From Neoaquamicrobium microcysteis (lineage in GTDB: Bacteria > Pseudomonadota > Alphaproteobacteria > Rhizobiales > Rhizobiaceae), in assembly GCF_008180155.1 (NCBI RefSeq), contig NZ_VSZS01000064.1, positions 287,675-351,674 on the forward strand: DNA of 64,000 bases, read 5' to 3'. Below the pieces are notes generated by a model that was not told the DNA's origin, ran no database searches, and was given only the letters and a program-made list of their open reading frames with translations. Below, piece after piece: positions 44,077-53,628 of this stretch; position 1 is the first letter of the stretch; each line of letters opens with the position of its first letter. The position numbers and the translations under genes were made by a program.

Positions 44077-45058
44077 CCGCCACGGCGGGTTCCCGGCGAG
44101 TGCCTTCGTTCGCGCCGGTGGCAGCCAGCCATTCGGCATAGAGTGCGCGCAGCCCCTCTTCCAGCGAGATACGCGGCCTCCAGCCGAGCGCCCTGAGGCG
44201 ACTCGAGTCGAGCACCTTCCGATAGGTGCCGTCGGGCATCGACGTGTCGAATGAAAGTTTGCCTTCGTAGCCGACGACACGGCCCACGAGCTCGGCAAGT
44301 TGCGCGATGGTAACCTCTTCACCGGACCCGGCATTGACCAACTGCTCGTCGTCGTAGCACGAGGCCAGCAGTACGACCGCGTTCGCCAAATCGTCGACGT
44401 GGAGGAATTCGCGCAGCGGCCTGCCGCTGCCCCACAAGGTGACACGGGGCGCCCCAGCCACCTTGGCCTCGTGAAACTTGCGGATCAGCGCGGGAATGAC
44501 GTGCGAGTTCTGCGGGTGAAAATTGTCGTTTGGGCCATAAAGGTTGCATGGCATCACGCTGAAGAAGCTGCGCGACATCTGCCGCGAATAGGCCTGCGCC
44601 AGCTTCAACCCCGCGATCTTCGCCACCGCGTAGGCTTCGTTGGTCGGCTCCAGCGGCCCGGTCAGAAGCGCGTCTTCGCTTATGGGCTGGGCTGCATCGC
44701 GCGGGTATATACAGCTGGAGCCCAGCCATATGAGGCGGTTGACCCCGTTTTCGTGGGCGGCCTTCATGACGTTCGCGGCGATCATCAGGTTGTCGTAGAG
44801 GAAGTCGGCCGGGTATTTCGAATTGGCAAGAATTCCGCCCACGCGTGCGGCCGCAACGATCACCACGTCGGGCCGCATGTCGCGGATCCATGCTGCGGTC
44901 TCAGCCTGGCGCGTAAGGTCCAGCTCGTCATGTGTGGCGACGAGCAACTTACACGGCTGACCGGATAGTCTTCGCAGGAGCGCCGAGCCGACCAACCCGC
45001 TATGCCCGGCAATCCAGATTCGCTTGCCGGCAAGAGGAAACCGCGAGAATGCACCCAT
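44069..45058 (-). CDS. fcl: GDP-L-fucose synthase
   Basis: A 329-residue SDR epimerase-reductase of the Fcl/WcaG family. It has NADP-binding GHSGLVGSALL, the Ser strand LGSSCIYPRDAAQP and the catalytic YxxxK in YAVAKIAG, plus LYGPNDNFHPQNSHVIPALIRKFHEAK and LWGSGRPLREFLHVDDLA. It converts GDP-4-keto-6-deoxymannose to GDP-L-fucose. The GDP-mannose 4,6-dehydratase that must supply its substrate is not in the window. The ATG at 45058 has AGGAG 7 nt upstream. The protein implies fucose or a derived deoxysugar in the EPS. Confidence 0.95.
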   Translation of the reverse strand: MGAFSRFPLAGKRIWIAGHSGLVGSALLRRLSGQPCKLLVATHDELDLTRQAETAAWIRDMRPDVVIVAAARVGGILANSKYPADFLYDNLMIAANVMKAAHENGVNRLIWLGSSCIYPRDAAQPISEDALLTGPLEPTNEAYAVAKIAGLKLAQAYSRQMSRSFFSVMPCNLYGPNDNFHPQNSHVIPALIRKFHEAKVAGAPRVTLWGSGRPLREFLHVDDLANAVVLLASCYDDEQLVNAGSGEEVTIAQLAELVGRVVGYEGKLSFDTSMPDGTYRKVLDSSRLRALGWRPRISLEEGLRALYAEWLAATGANEGTRREPAVAVS

Positions 45059-45391
45059 CTTGCTACTCCTGTGTCGTTGTCCCGTTTGCATGGCTTCGGA
45101 GTCGCAAGCCCGCTGTCAGACTGTGCGCCGAGGGAACCTTGCTGCGCGAGCCTAGGCTGGCGCTTCTTTTCCAGGGAACCTGCAAAATGGGAGAAGCACC
45201 ACCTCCGGCGCGCTGGACGAAAGGAGTATCCGGCGCCGGCCACATCCCGCATGCGGCCAATGGGCCGTCGGCAGCCACCCTATGGGGTAGGCGGAAATAT
45301 TTGCACCCCAGGACTATCCTTTAGCGTCAGTTGCCCAGTCGTGCCCGTTGCAGCAGGCTTTCGCGATGTTTCACGAGCGGCCGGGTCCAGC
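45059..45391. promoter_or_regulatory. Divergent control region with CCCTATGGG and GGACTATCC elements
   Basis: A 333-bp space between fcl (minus) and a glycosyltransferase operon (plus). It contains CCCTATGGG at 45278-45286, followed 24 bp later by GGACTATCC (45311-45319). Both elements recur together in the region 58138-58400. Core promoter hexamers were not convincing. Confidence 0.45.
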
Positions 45392-46645
45392 ATGCGTATC
45401 GTCATAGCCAACAGATATTTCTATCCCGATCAGTCTGCGACCAGCCGCATGGTGTCCGGCCTGGCTTTCCAGCTTGCAAGACGCGGCCACACGGTGCATG
45501 CCGTCGCGAGCCGCCGCCATCACAACCGCACCGACATCGTCCTTCCCGCCAGCGAGACCGTCAACGGGGTGCATATCCATCGCGTCGCCGGTTCGGCCTT
45601 CGGCCGGGGCAAGCTCATCGGCCGCGCGATTGACTATCTGTCGTTCCATGCATCGGCGGCCTGGTGGATGCTGACCGCAACGAGGTCGGGTGACGTATGC
45701 GTGCTGTGCACCGATCCGCCGATGCTTTCGGCGACGGCCCGGCTGCCCATCGCGCTGCGTGGCGGCATTCCCGTCAACTGGGTGATGGATCTCTTTCCCG
45801 AAACCGCGATTGAACTTGGCATGTTCTCCCGCTTCCCGAGGCTTGCTGCCTTCGCCCAGCGGCTCAGGAACCGCGCGCATCGCAAGAGCGGGCTCACCAT
45901 CTGCCCCACAGGTTCGATGGCCCGCTACCTGGTCGCATGCGGCGAAGACAAGACCGCAATCGTCCACCACTGGTCGGACGGCAACGAAATCCGCCCCGTC
46001 GACCGTGCGGAAAACCCGCTGCGCCGAAGCTGGGGGCTCGGGGAGCGTTTCGTCGTCGGCTATTCCGGTAATTTCGGAAGGGCGCACGAATTCGCGACCT
46101 TGCTCGATGCCGCTGAGCGTCTGCGCGACGAACCGAATATTCGTTTCCTGCTGATCGGCGAGGGCCAGCAGCGGCGGCACGTGGAAGACGAGGTCGCCCG
46201 CCGCAACCTCACCAACGTCGAATTGCAGCCTTTCCAGCCAAGCGAAGCCTTGCCCTTCAGCCTTTCATTGCCAGACGTGCATATCGTGTCTCTCCTGCCC
46301 GCGCTGGAGCACTGCGTCATCCCCAGCAAGTTTTACGGCGTGCTCGCTGCCGGCCGCCCGACGATCTTCGTCGGCGCCCAGGACGGTGAAGTGGCCACCG
46401 TGGTCGGCAGACATGGTTGCGGCGAATCGGTCGAGCCGGGTGATGTCGACGGGCTCGTCGCCTCGATAACCGGTATGGCGAACGATCCGGCGCGCTGCGC
46501 CGCCATGGGGCACGCGGCGAGGCGGCTGTTCGAGAGCGAATACACCATGCCCATCGGCGTCGATGCGTGGCTTGCGGCGGTCTCCGGCCTCGCATCCGAA
46601 GCGACGCCCGTGCTTGCTCCCGGCAGGCGGGCGACCGCCACATGA
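45392..46645 (+). CDS. Glycosyltransferase family 4 (WbuB-like)
   Basis: A 417-residue GT-B enzyme. The N-terminal MRIVIANRYFYPDQSATSRMVSGLAFQLARRGH is the acceptor domain. In the donor domain, VVGYSGNFGRAHEFATLLDAAERL and IPSKFYGVLAAGRPTIFVG (with the usual Glu of the nucleotide-sugar site varied) resemble WbuB/WcaI-type transferases of EPS and O-antigen loci. The ATG at 45392 gives the family N-terminus; the ribosome site is weak. Overlaps the next gene (ATGA). Confidence 0.92.
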   Translation: MRIVIANRYFYPDQSATSRMVSGLAFQLARRGHTVHAVASRRHHNRTDIVLPASETVNGVHIHRVAGSAFGRGKLIGRAIDYLSFHASAAWWMLTATRSGDVCVLCTDPPMLSATARLPIALRGGIPVNWVMDLFPETAIELGMFSRFPRLAAFAQRLRNRAHRKSGLTICPTGSMARYLVACGEDKTAIVHHWSDGNEIRPVDRAENPLRRSWGLGERFVVGYSGNFGRAHEFATLLDAAERLRDEPNIRFLLIGEGQQRRHVEDEVARRNLTNVELQPFQPSEALPFSLSLPDVHIVSLLPALEHCVIPSKFYGVLAAGRPTIFVGAQDGEVATVVGRHGCGESVEPGDVDGLVASITGMANDPARCAAMGHAARRLFESEYTMPIGVDAWLAAVSGLASEATPVLAPGRRATAT

Positions 46646-47898
46646 CTGACGGGGTCATGGTCAGCCAGCTCGGCGCACGCATGCACTATGCCGTGCCGCG
46701 CATATTCGAGCGTTGGGGGCATCTGGAAACGCTCAACACCGACATCTGCGCGGCCAGGGGCTGGCCCCGCACGCTGAACGCGCTTCCACGCTCCGTGCTG
46801 CCGGCCTCGCTCAGGCGGTTGGCGGGGCGTGTTCCGGCGGGGATTCCGGCACACAAGATACGCTGCTTCGAAGGCATCGGTCTTCGTGCCGCACTCAGGC
46901 GGATGATGACATCGTCGGCGGCCGTGGACACGGAAGTCGCGCTCCGGGCCGGCGAAGATTTCTCGCGCGCGGTAATTGCTGCCGGTTTCGGCAATGCGGG
47001 GGGCGTCTATGGCATGAGCGGCGAGTGCCTTGAGCAACTGGCCGCGGCGCGCCGCGCGGGACTGTGGACGGCGGTGGAGCAGGTGATCGCTCCGCGATCC
47101 GTAGCCGACAGGTTGGTGGCGCTTGAGCACGAGCGGCATCCCGGTTGGGAGCCACCGCCGCAGGCAAACCGGCTGGCGGCTGACTACGCAAGGCGAGAGG
47201 AGGCAGAATGGGCCCAGGCGGATGTAGTGATCTGTCCCTCCGATTTCGTGCGTGACGGCATCGCCCAGGCCGGCGGGCCAGTCGAGAAGTGCGTGGTCGT
47301 GCCCTATGGCGTCGATGCTCCGCTGCTTGCCGCGGAAAACCGACCGGCGTTGCCGGGCCGGATTCGTGTGCTTACCGTCGGAAGCGTCGGACTTCGCAAA
47401 GGCACGCCCTACGTACTGGCCGCCGCAGGCCGCATGGCCAGCATGGCGAGCTTCCGTCTGGTAGGTCCGGCCGCTCACCTTCCCGAAGCAAGGCGAAGCG
47501 AGCTTTCCGGGGCACTGGATCTCGTCGGTCAGGTGCCGCGTGCCGAACTCGCCACCCACTACCGCTGGGCGCATATGTTCCTGCTCCCGTCCGTATGCGA
47601 GGGATCTGCGACGGTCATCTATGAGGCGTTGGCTGCCGGCCTGCCTGTCGTCACCACCCACAATGCCGGCAGCGTCGTGCGCGATGGGATCGACGGCTTC
47701 ATCTGCCCGGTCGGCGACGTCGATGCGATCTGCGAGCGGATTGAGAAACTCGCCGGCGATCTCGAATTGCGGCAATGGATGGGTGCGAATGCGCGTGAGC
47801 GGGCGGCCGATTTCGATGTCGAAGCCTACGGTCATCGGTTGATGGCCGCACTTGCGCCGGTGATGCGACGGCAGTTGCATCCGTTACAGGCGTCGTGA
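46642..47898 (+). CDS. Glycosyltransferase family 4
   Basis: A 418-residue GT-B glycosyltransferase. The C-terminal half carries the GT4 donor-site pattern ([50 protein letters not shown] with the EX7E motif, HNAGSVVRDGIDGF). The N-terminal half is divergent. It is translationally coupled to the preceding transferase. Donor and acceptor are unknown. Confidence 0.92.
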   Translation: MTDGVMVSQLGARMHYAVPRIFERWGHLETLNTDICAARGWPRTLNALPRSVLPASLRRLAGRVPAGIPAHKIRCFEGIGLRAALRRMMTSSAAVDTEVALRAGEDFSRAVIAAGFGNAGGVYGMSGECLEQLAAARRAGLWTAVEQVIAPRSVADRLVALEHERHPGWEPPPQANRLAADYARREEAEWAQADVVICPSDFVRDGIAQAGGPVEKCVVVPYGVDAPLLAAENRPALPGRIRVLTVGSVGLRKGTPYVLAAAGRMASMASFRLVGPAAHLPEARRSELSGALDLVGQVPRAELATHYRWAHMFLLPSVCEGSATVIYEALAAGLPVVTTHNAGSVVRDGIDGFICPVGDVDAICERIEKLAGDLELRQWMGANARERAADFDVEAYGHRLMAALAPVMRRQLHPLQAS

Positions 47899-47959
47899 CG
47901 CGATGGTTCAGGTGCTTTCACCCATTTTCCGACGGCCCGTGACGGAGAGGCACCCGGCC

Positions 47960-49129
47960 ATGAAGATCGTGCACGTCATCGCCTCGCTCGATCCGGCGCG
48001 CGGCGGCGTGCCGGCGGTGGCGATGCGTCTGGCGGCCGCGCAGGGAGGACTCGGCCAGGCGGTTCATATCGTCGCCCATGACGAGGTCGATGCCGGCCCC
48101 CGCATCCAGCAGGCGCTGGAAGACGTGCCCGGCCTCAAACGGGTCCGCCTCCACTATCTGCCGCTGCCGGCCGGGCTCGACAGGCTGTTTGCACGCGCGA
48201 CGCGCCGGCCTCTGGCCGAGATCGTCGCCGGGGCCGACGCCGTCCACATCCACGGTGTGTGGGAGCCGATCCTGCGGCAGGCGGCAATCGTGTCCAGAAC
48301 CTCCGGGATTCCCTACTGCGTCGCACCGGCGGGCATGCTCGACACGTGGAGCCTTGCACAGAAGCGGTGGAAGAAGCGGCTGGCGCTGGCGCTCGGGTAT
48401 CGGCGCATGCTGGACGGAGCGGCCTTCATTCATGTGCTGAACAGGGATGAGGCCGACATCATGATGCCCCTGCGGCTCAAAGCCTCCGATCGGATCATAC
48501 CCAACGGAGTCTTCCTGGACGAGATTGCGCCGGTGCGGCGTGCCGGCCAGGCGCCGCTGGATACGCTTCTGCGGGGCCGTCGTTACATCCTGTTCCTCTC
48601 GCGGCTGCACTACAAGAAGGGGCTGGACGTGCTCGCCGACGCCTTCGCGCGCATCGCTTCGCAGTGGCCGGATGTGGATCTGGTCGTGGCCGGTCCCGAA
48701 GGCGGGGCGGGCGAGGCTTTCCGGCGAACCGTCGAGGCGGCTGGGTTGGGAAGCAGAGTGCATATGGTGGGTGGGCTGTACGGGCCCGACAAGATTGCCG
48801 CGCTCCGCGGCGCAGACTGTTTCTGCCTGCCCAGCCGGCAGGAGGGGTTCAGCGTGGCGATCACCGAGGCGCTGGCGTGCGGCGTGCCGGTGGTCGTATC
48901 CAGACAATGCCACTTTCCGGAAGTCGCCACTGAAGGTGCGGGCATCGTCGTCGATCTCGATGCGGCAGCAGTTGCCGAGGCTCTGTCTGCCGTCCTGGGC
49001 GATCCGCTGGGCGCCCGCCGCATGGGCCGCAAAGGCAGCGCGCTCGTCGAGCAGCGCTTCACCTGGCCGGTCATCGCCGAGGAGAGCCTGAAGGCCTACG
49101 CCACCATGCCACGTTCGGCCGAACGATAG
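47960..49129 (+). CDS. Glycosyltransferase family 4
   Basis: A 389-residue GT-B enzyme with N-terminal MKIVHVIASLDPARGGVPAVAMRLA and the GT4 donor motif CLPSRQEGFSVAITEALACGVPVV (EX7E). Also visible are LSRLHYKKGLDVLADAF and VVAGPEGG. The ATG at 47960 with GGAGAGG upstream is preferred to a frame start at 47903. It is the third transferase of this plus-strand group. Confidence 0.93.
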   Translation: MKIVHVIASLDPARGGVPAVAMRLAAAQGGLGQAVHIVAHDEVDAGPRIQQALEDVPGLKRVRLHYLPLPAGLDRLFARATRRPLAEIVAGADAVHIHGVWEPILRQAAIVSRTSGIPYCVAPAGMLDTWSLAQKRWKKRLALALGYRRMLDGAAFIHVLNRDEADIMMPLRLKASDRIIPNGVFLDEIAPVRRAGQAPLDTLLRGRRYILFLSRLHYKKGLDVLADAFARIASQWPDVDLVVAGPEGGAGEAFRRTVEAAGLGSRVHMVGGLYGPDKIAALRGADCFCLPSRQEGFSVAITEALACGVPVVVSRQCHFPEVATEGAGIVVDLDAAAVAEALSAVLGDPLGARRMGRKGSALVEQRFTWPVIAEESLKAYATMPRSAER

Positions 49130-49147
49130 CTTCCGCTCGTCTATTTC

Positions 49148-49735
49148 TCAGTTGTGCACCCTGCGCCTGCGTCGCTCGACCGCCGGGTTGCCGCTGTAGA
49201 TCATCCAGTCGCCAAGGTCGCGGAAGGCCACGCCGCGTGCGCCCAGCACCGCGCCTTCGCCCACGCGCACACCGGGTCCGACGAACGCTTCCGCGGCTAC
49301 CCAGCCGCGCCTGCCGATGCTGATCGGCCGTGCGCGCAACGGGAAGGCCGGGTCGTCCACGTCGTGGGTTCCGGTGCACAGATGCGCACGCTGCGAGACG
49401 ATCGCGAAATCTCCGATGGAGATGGGGGCGACGTTGTAGCAGACCACGCCTGGCCCCATCGAGGCATGTGCTCCCATATGCAGGTTGCCCGGCCACCAGA
49501 TGCGCACGCTGCTGCGCACGATAGCGGTGGGGTGAATATCCGCCCCGAAGGCGCGCAGCACCCAACGTCGCGGCGCGTGAAGTTGCGGCGGCGTCCAGCG
49601 CGCGAACATCAGCCAGCAGACCGACCACGCAACTCGCGCGAGCCGGTGGCGCAGGCCGAAGGTCGCGCCTCCCGTGAGCGGAGAGCGCCTGCCGGCGCCT
49701 CGGGCCAGCCCGTCTATGTCGAGATGCTGCGTCAT
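49148..49735 (-). CDS. Left-handed beta-helix acyltransferase (WcaF-like colanic-acid acetyltransferase type)
   Basis: A 195-residue hexapeptide-repeat transferase. Repeat-like segments run from about residue 75 (HPTAIVRSSVRIWWPGNLHMGAHASMGPGVVC), and the catalytic-type His lies in CTGTHDVDDP. GEGAVLGARGVAFRDLGDWMIYSGNPAV ends the helix. It probably O-acetylates a sugar of the repeat unit from acetyl-CoA. The start overlaps the polymerase stop (ATGA). It is the last gene of the five-gene minus-strand EPS operon. Confidence 0.88.
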   Translation of the reverse strand: MTQHLDIDGLARGAGRRSPLTGGATFGLRHRLARVAWSVCWLMFARWTPPQLHAPRRWVLRAFGADIHPTAIVRSSVRIWWPGNLHMGAHASMGPGVVCYNVAPISIGDFAIVSQRAHLCTGTHDVDDPAFPLRARPISIGRRGWVAAEAFVGPGVRVGEGAVLGARGVAFRDLGDWMIYSGNPAVERRRRRVHN

Positions 49736-51000
49736 GCGCGAAGCTCCATCGCTGGTGTCCCCCATCGTCTCGGACGGCGTCTGCGCGCGGCGGCCAGCAG
49801 CAGCGCCGGCATCAGGAACACGAGCATGTGCACCCAGACCTGCAGGACCCAGTCGGTGATGTGTGAAATCGCGTGCATCGCGGGAACGACGCTCAGCATG
49901 TAGACGATCTGGGCGGTGGTCGAGCCGGCATTGGCCGAGGCCCACACGCGACTCAGCACATAGGCCAGCAGGAAGAACTTCAGCGCTCCAAAATACCAGA
50001 ACGACAGGAAGGCATCGACCATGCCTGTTTCGGTCGTGCCCGTTGGCGGAAGGTAGTCCCGCGGGGGCAGGGGCACCGGCAGGTAGAGTGCGGCCTTAGT
50101 CGGAGTCCCGACGATCTGGGCCGGTACGAAGGCGAAGACGAGGCGGTTCCAGTGCACCGCGCCATAGTCGAATTCGCCGCTCCGGTCGATCTGCTCGATG
50201 CGCTGTACCGCGTTGCGTAGTTCAAGCCCGCCCGAGGCCAGCATTTCCTGAAAATTCTCCACAAGGTCGATCTGCGCGATACGCGTGATGTCGAAGCCCT
50301 CATCCTCACGCGTGATCTGCCGATAGTCGCTCAGGCTGCTCATGACGAGCGTGGTTGCGAGGATCATGGCGACGAGTGCCGAGCGCGGCGGCTTCCACCC
50401 GCGGTGAAACCAGAACGACAGGGCGAAGATGATGACGATCTCGAGCGCTTCGCCCCGCTTTCCCGTGACGAGAATACGGTCGATGCAGAAGAACAGGTCG
50501 AACAGGATTATGAAGCCGGCAAACCGGCTCGGCCTGCGTGCATAGCATAGCGTCGCTATGGCCAAGCCGTAGATCATGAGCCTGGCGAAGAACAGGTATG
50601 CCACGCCTGTTCCAGACATCTGGACGCCGACCGTCAGTTCGTTCGACATGCGGCTGAGCTGGAAAAAGAAGAAGGCACCGATGAGCGACATGGCCAGAGC
50701 GGCGTTGAGCAGACGCTTCTCCGAAAACGTGTCTTCGAAGAAGGAGATAGGCGCGCGCCGGCTGCCCCAGCCTAGCCACAGCATCACGAGGCACAGCAGC
50801 GTCATCGCCAGCGTCTTGGTAAAGGCCGCCTCGGTGACCGCCGGATCGCCGGCGACGGAAGGGATTTGCGGAAGCAGGAAGGAAAATGCCATCAGCCCTG
50901 CAAGAAAAGGAAACTCGTAGGCCCGCTCGGTACGCACGAGGCCGGTGCTGAGCAGCCACAGCACCAGCGCGAAAAGCATCCATGCCAGCGGCCACGTCAT
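49732..51000 (-). CDS. Polysaccharide polymerase-like polytopic membrane protein (Wzy-type)
   Basis: A 422-residue protein with about 10-12 TM segments and a large hydrophilic loop near residues 230-300 (DYRQITREDEGFDITRIAQIDLVENFQEMLASGG). Membrane topology, length and position among transferases and a flippase suggest a Wzy-type repeat-unit polymerase. Sequence motifs are too weak for a firm family call. The ATG at 51000 overlaps the YdcF-family stop (ATGA); a longer open frame upstream is a shadow. Confidence 0.75.
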   Translation of the reverse strand: MTWPLAWMLFALVLWLLSTGLVRTERAYEFPFLAGLMAFSFLLPQIPSVAGDPAVTEAAFTKTLAMTLLCLVMLWLGWGSRRAPISFFEDTFSEKRLLNAALAMSLIGAFFFFQLSRMSNELTVGVQMSGTGVAYLFFARLMIYGLAIATLCYARRPSRFAGFIILFDLFFCIDRILVTGKRGEALEIVIIFALSFWFHRGWKPPRSALVAMILATTLVMSSLSDYRQITREDEGFDITRIAQIDLVENFQEMLASGGLELRNAVQRIEQIDRSGEFDYGAVHWNRLVFAFVPAQIVGTPTKAALYLPVPLPPRDYLPPTGTTETGMVDAFLSFWYFGALKFFLLAYVLSRVWASANAGSTTAQIVYMLSVVPAMHAISHITDWVLQVWVHMLVFLMPALLLAAARRRRPRRWGTPAMELRA

Positions 51001-51653
51001 TCGCGGCCCTCTTCGCACCATTCCGGCCGGCCGCCATCTGGCCACGGGTCCTGGCTCGCATCCTGCAACCTGTAGAGCGCCAGCTTCGCATACTCCTTGG
51101 CGATGGCTGGCCCGTAATGGCCGAACGCGGTTTCGAACAGCGTTGTCGGCGGTTCGCTGGGTATGGCGGTGAAGGTGATGCTTGGGCAGGCCGCAGCGAA
51201 TGTTGCGATCGCCCTGCGCGTATGAAACCAGCTCGTCACGAGGATAGCCGAACGGGCTTGGGCCGCAGCGAGAAGCGGCGTCGAGAAGCGCGCGTTCTCG
51301 CGCGTGCTGCCCGACAGGCATTCGGTCGTGACGACGCCGGCCGGCACGCCGCCCTCCACCAGCGTGTCCCGGATATAGTCGCAGTCGCCGTCGCCGGAAA
51401 CGATCACGGAATGCGCCAGTCCCCTGTGCCACAGCTCCCTCGCTTTGAACGCGCGTGAAGGCCCGTCGCCACCGAGAACGATCATGACATCGGCGGGCTT
51501 CATGTCTCCGCGCACCGTCACGAACTGCTCTGACAGCGCGACCAGCGCGAGATGCGCGCCGACCAGAAGGGTCGACAAGAGGAGCATGAGGACCAGAACC
51601 TTCCGTGTTATATGCCGCGCCGGAGCATGCCCCTGTGCTGGCTGCGCGGCCAT
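50997..51653 (-). CDS. YdcF/SanA-family (DUF218) membrane-anchored protein
   Basis: A 218-residue protein with one N-terminal TM helix (about 18-40) and a periplasmic DUF218 domain: ADVMIVLGGDGPSRAFKARELWHRG, VIVSGDGDCDYIRDTL, SGSTRENARF and the LVTSWFHTRRAIATF segment. Members are linked to envelope polysaccharide metabolism (for example ElyC and SanA), but the reaction is unclear. The start at 51653 shares one base with the upstream stop (TGATG). Confidence 0.88.
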   Translation of the reverse strand: MAAQPAQGHAPARHITRKVLVLMLLLSTLLVGAHLALVALSEQFVTVRGDMKPADVMIVLGGDGPSRAFKARELWHRGLAHSVIVSGDGDCDYIRDTLVEGGVPAGVVTTECLSGSTRENARFSTPLLAAAQARSAILVTSWFHTRRAIATFAAACPSITFTAIPSEPPTTLFETAFGHYGPAIAKEYAKLALYRLQDASQDPWPDGGRPEWCEEGRE

Positions 51654-52540
51654 CAGATCCGCAATCCTCTCTCGCGTCGCCGCAATTCCTCGGTCTTCAG
51701 CACGATCATGAATTCGTAGCCGGAGATCAGGCGGCAATAGGCGTAGCCCGGCCAGCCGTCGAGGAAGCCGCCGCGCAGCACGTACATGTAGATGAAGCGC
51801 AGCGTCGGCCGGAACGGCAGCCGCGTCACCAGCGCCTTCAGCCCGCGGCGCCGCACGTCGGCCCGCCGGCTGAATATCTGGGCCAGATGAACCAGCGGCG
51901 GCGGGTTCAGCGCTGCAAGCTCCGCCTCCACCGTGGAGTAACGGTTGTGCTTGTCATACCAGGCGTGAAGACCCTTGTTGAAGCTGTAGTGGATGAAATG
52001 CGCCTGCAACTCGCCACCCGGCATGTCGGACGAGCAGACGGAATGGACCTCCCGGTCGAAGCGCACCTTGTCGGGCCTGACCAGCCGCGTGATCCAGGTC
52101 GGATAGAGGCTTGCGTGCCTGATCCACTTGCCCATGAACATGTTCTTGTAGCGCGCCTTGAAGAAGGCTTCCGGCCGGCTCGGGTCGCGCGCGATGGCCA
52201 GCATCTCATCGCGCAGATCGTCGGGCGTGACCTCGTCGGCGTCCGGTGTGTAGACCCACTGATGTTTGAAGAGGACATGGGTGAGGCCATACATGCGCTG
52301 GCCATTCTCGGTCGTGTATGCGTTCTGGACCACGCGTGCGCCGGCCGCCTTCGCTATCTCCACCGTACGGTCGGTGCTGAATGAATCCAGAACCACGATG
52401 TCGTCGCACCATGTCAGCGATGCGAGGCAGGATGGCAGGTTGTCCTCTTCGTTGAAGGTCATGATGAGGGCCGAGACGCCGGGTCTGACCTCGGCGTCGC
52501 TGTTGCTGCGCGCGAGCGGCGGTGTTGCCAGCATGTTCAT
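51653..52540 (-). CDS. Glycosyltransferase family 2
   Basis: A 295-residue GT-A enzyme of the WaaE/KdtX-like type. It has VSALIMTFNEEDNLPSCLASL, VVLDSFSTDRTVEIAKAAG, the metal-binding region TPDADEVTP, and LVRPDKVRFDREVHSVC followed by HYSFNKG. The start at 52540 overlaps the previous stop (TAATG). It follows the priming transferase and could add the second sugar. Confidence 0.92.
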   Translation of the reverse strand: MNMLATPPLARSNSDAEVRPGVSALIMTFNEEDNLPSCLASLTWCDDIVVLDSFSTDRTVEIAKAAGARVVQNAYTTENGQRMYGLTHVLFKHQWVYTPDADEVTPDDLRDEMLAIARDPSRPEAFFKARYKNMFMGKWIRHASLYPTWITRLVRPDKVRFDREVHSVCSSDMPGGELQAHFIHYSFNKGLHAWYDKHNRYSTVEAELAALNPPPLVHLAQIFSRRADVRRRGLKALVTRLPFRPTLRFIYMYVLRGGFLDGWPGYAYCRLISGYEFMIVLKTEELRRRERGLRI

Positions 52541-53628
52541 TATTGTCCGTCCCCGATCGAAGGAATACGCGGCTGGCCGTACAGGCGTACGCCGGCGCGG
52601 GCCGAGTTCCCCGACAGGGCCCAGACGACGATGCAGTGCAGGAGCACGGGAATCATGAGGCCGATCGCCATGGTGCTGTCGGCAATCCCCGCGACGAAAC
52701 CGAGATAGCCGATTGCGCCGCACAATGTGCTGGCGCCTGCCAGAAGTGCGGCCGTCACGGTATGGGACAGCCCGCGATCGACAAGCAGGTGATGCAGATG
52801 CTGCCGGTCCGGCGCCAGGGCGCTCTTTCCGGCCCACGTGCGGCGTACCATCAGGCTCAGCGTGTCGGTCAATGGCAGGACCAGGATCCACAGCGCCGTG
52901 ACGAAGGCCATGCCGTTCTCGCCCGTCGAAAGCCTGATGACGAAGTAGGCCAGCGCCGCGCCCAGCATGTGGCTACCGGCATCACCGAGAAAGACGCTCG
53001 CCCGCACGCGCCAGGGGTGGCGCATGTTGAAGACGAGGAAGCCGATGGTGGCCGCCAGCAGTGTGAGAGCCTGAAGCATGAGGTCCATCTCGCCCAGCCG
53101 GTCTGCGATCAGTGCGAGCCAGAACAGCGCGGCTCCGGTGCTGGCGCCCGCCAGCCCGTCAATGCCGTCGAGCATGTTGATGGAATTGACCGTTCCGACG
53201 AGGAAGACGACCGCGAGCGTCATGCCGACGATCGGCGCAAGCAGGAACTGCACGTCGAGGAAGGTGCCGAGATTGAGAAGGAACGGCCCTGCGGCCGTAA
53301 CGAGAAGCAGGGCGGCTCCGAACTCGGCCATCAGCCGTGTCGTGGCACGCAGCTGCCAGCGATCGTCGGCCAGCCCGATCAGGACCAGAAGCCCGAGGCC
53401 CGTCTCCATGTTCCACGGAATGCCGTATCGCGGTCCGAACCCGATGCCGGTGAGCATGAAGGCTGTGAAGATGGCCAAGCCGCCGCACAGCGGGATTTCG
53501 CCATCGTGGCGCTTGCGCGCATCGGGCAGATCCACGAGCTGGAGCTGGGGGGCAAGCCACCGCATGATCTCTATCAGCAGAACCGAGGCAAGAAAGGCAT
53601 TGAGGATATGCGCGTATATGTTTGGCAA
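52540..53628 (-). CDS. WecA/MraY-family undecaprenyl-phosphate sugar-1-phosphate transferase
   Basis: A 362-residue polytopic protein. The family motifs are DLPDARKRHDGEIPLCGG, the Asp-rich GLADDRW, NSINMLDGIDGLAG, FLGDAGSHMLG and the HLHHLL His motif. It would start repeat-unit assembly by moving a hexose(amine)-1-phosphate to undecaprenyl phosphate. The start is a TTG at 53628 with AAAGGAGA 6 nt upstream. It is the first gene of the minus-strand EPS operon. Confidence 0.94.
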   Translation of the reverse strand: MPNIYAHILNAFLASVLLIEIMRWLAPQLQLVDLPDARKRHDGEIPLCGGLAIFTAFMLTGIGFGPRYGIPWNMETGLGLLVLIGLADDRWQLRATTRLMAEFGAALLLVTAAGPFLLNLGTFLDVQFLLAPIVGMTLAVVFLVGTVNSINMLDGIDGLAGASTGAALFWLALIADRLGEMDLMLQALTLLAATIGFLVFNMRHPWRVRASVFLGDAGSHMLGAALAYFVIRLSTGENGMAFVTALWILVLPLTDTLSLMVRRTWAGKSALAPDRQHLHHLLVDRGLSHTVTAALLAGASTLCGAIGYLGFVAGIADSTMAIGLMIPVLLHCIVVWALSGNSARAGVRLYGQPRIPSIGDGQ

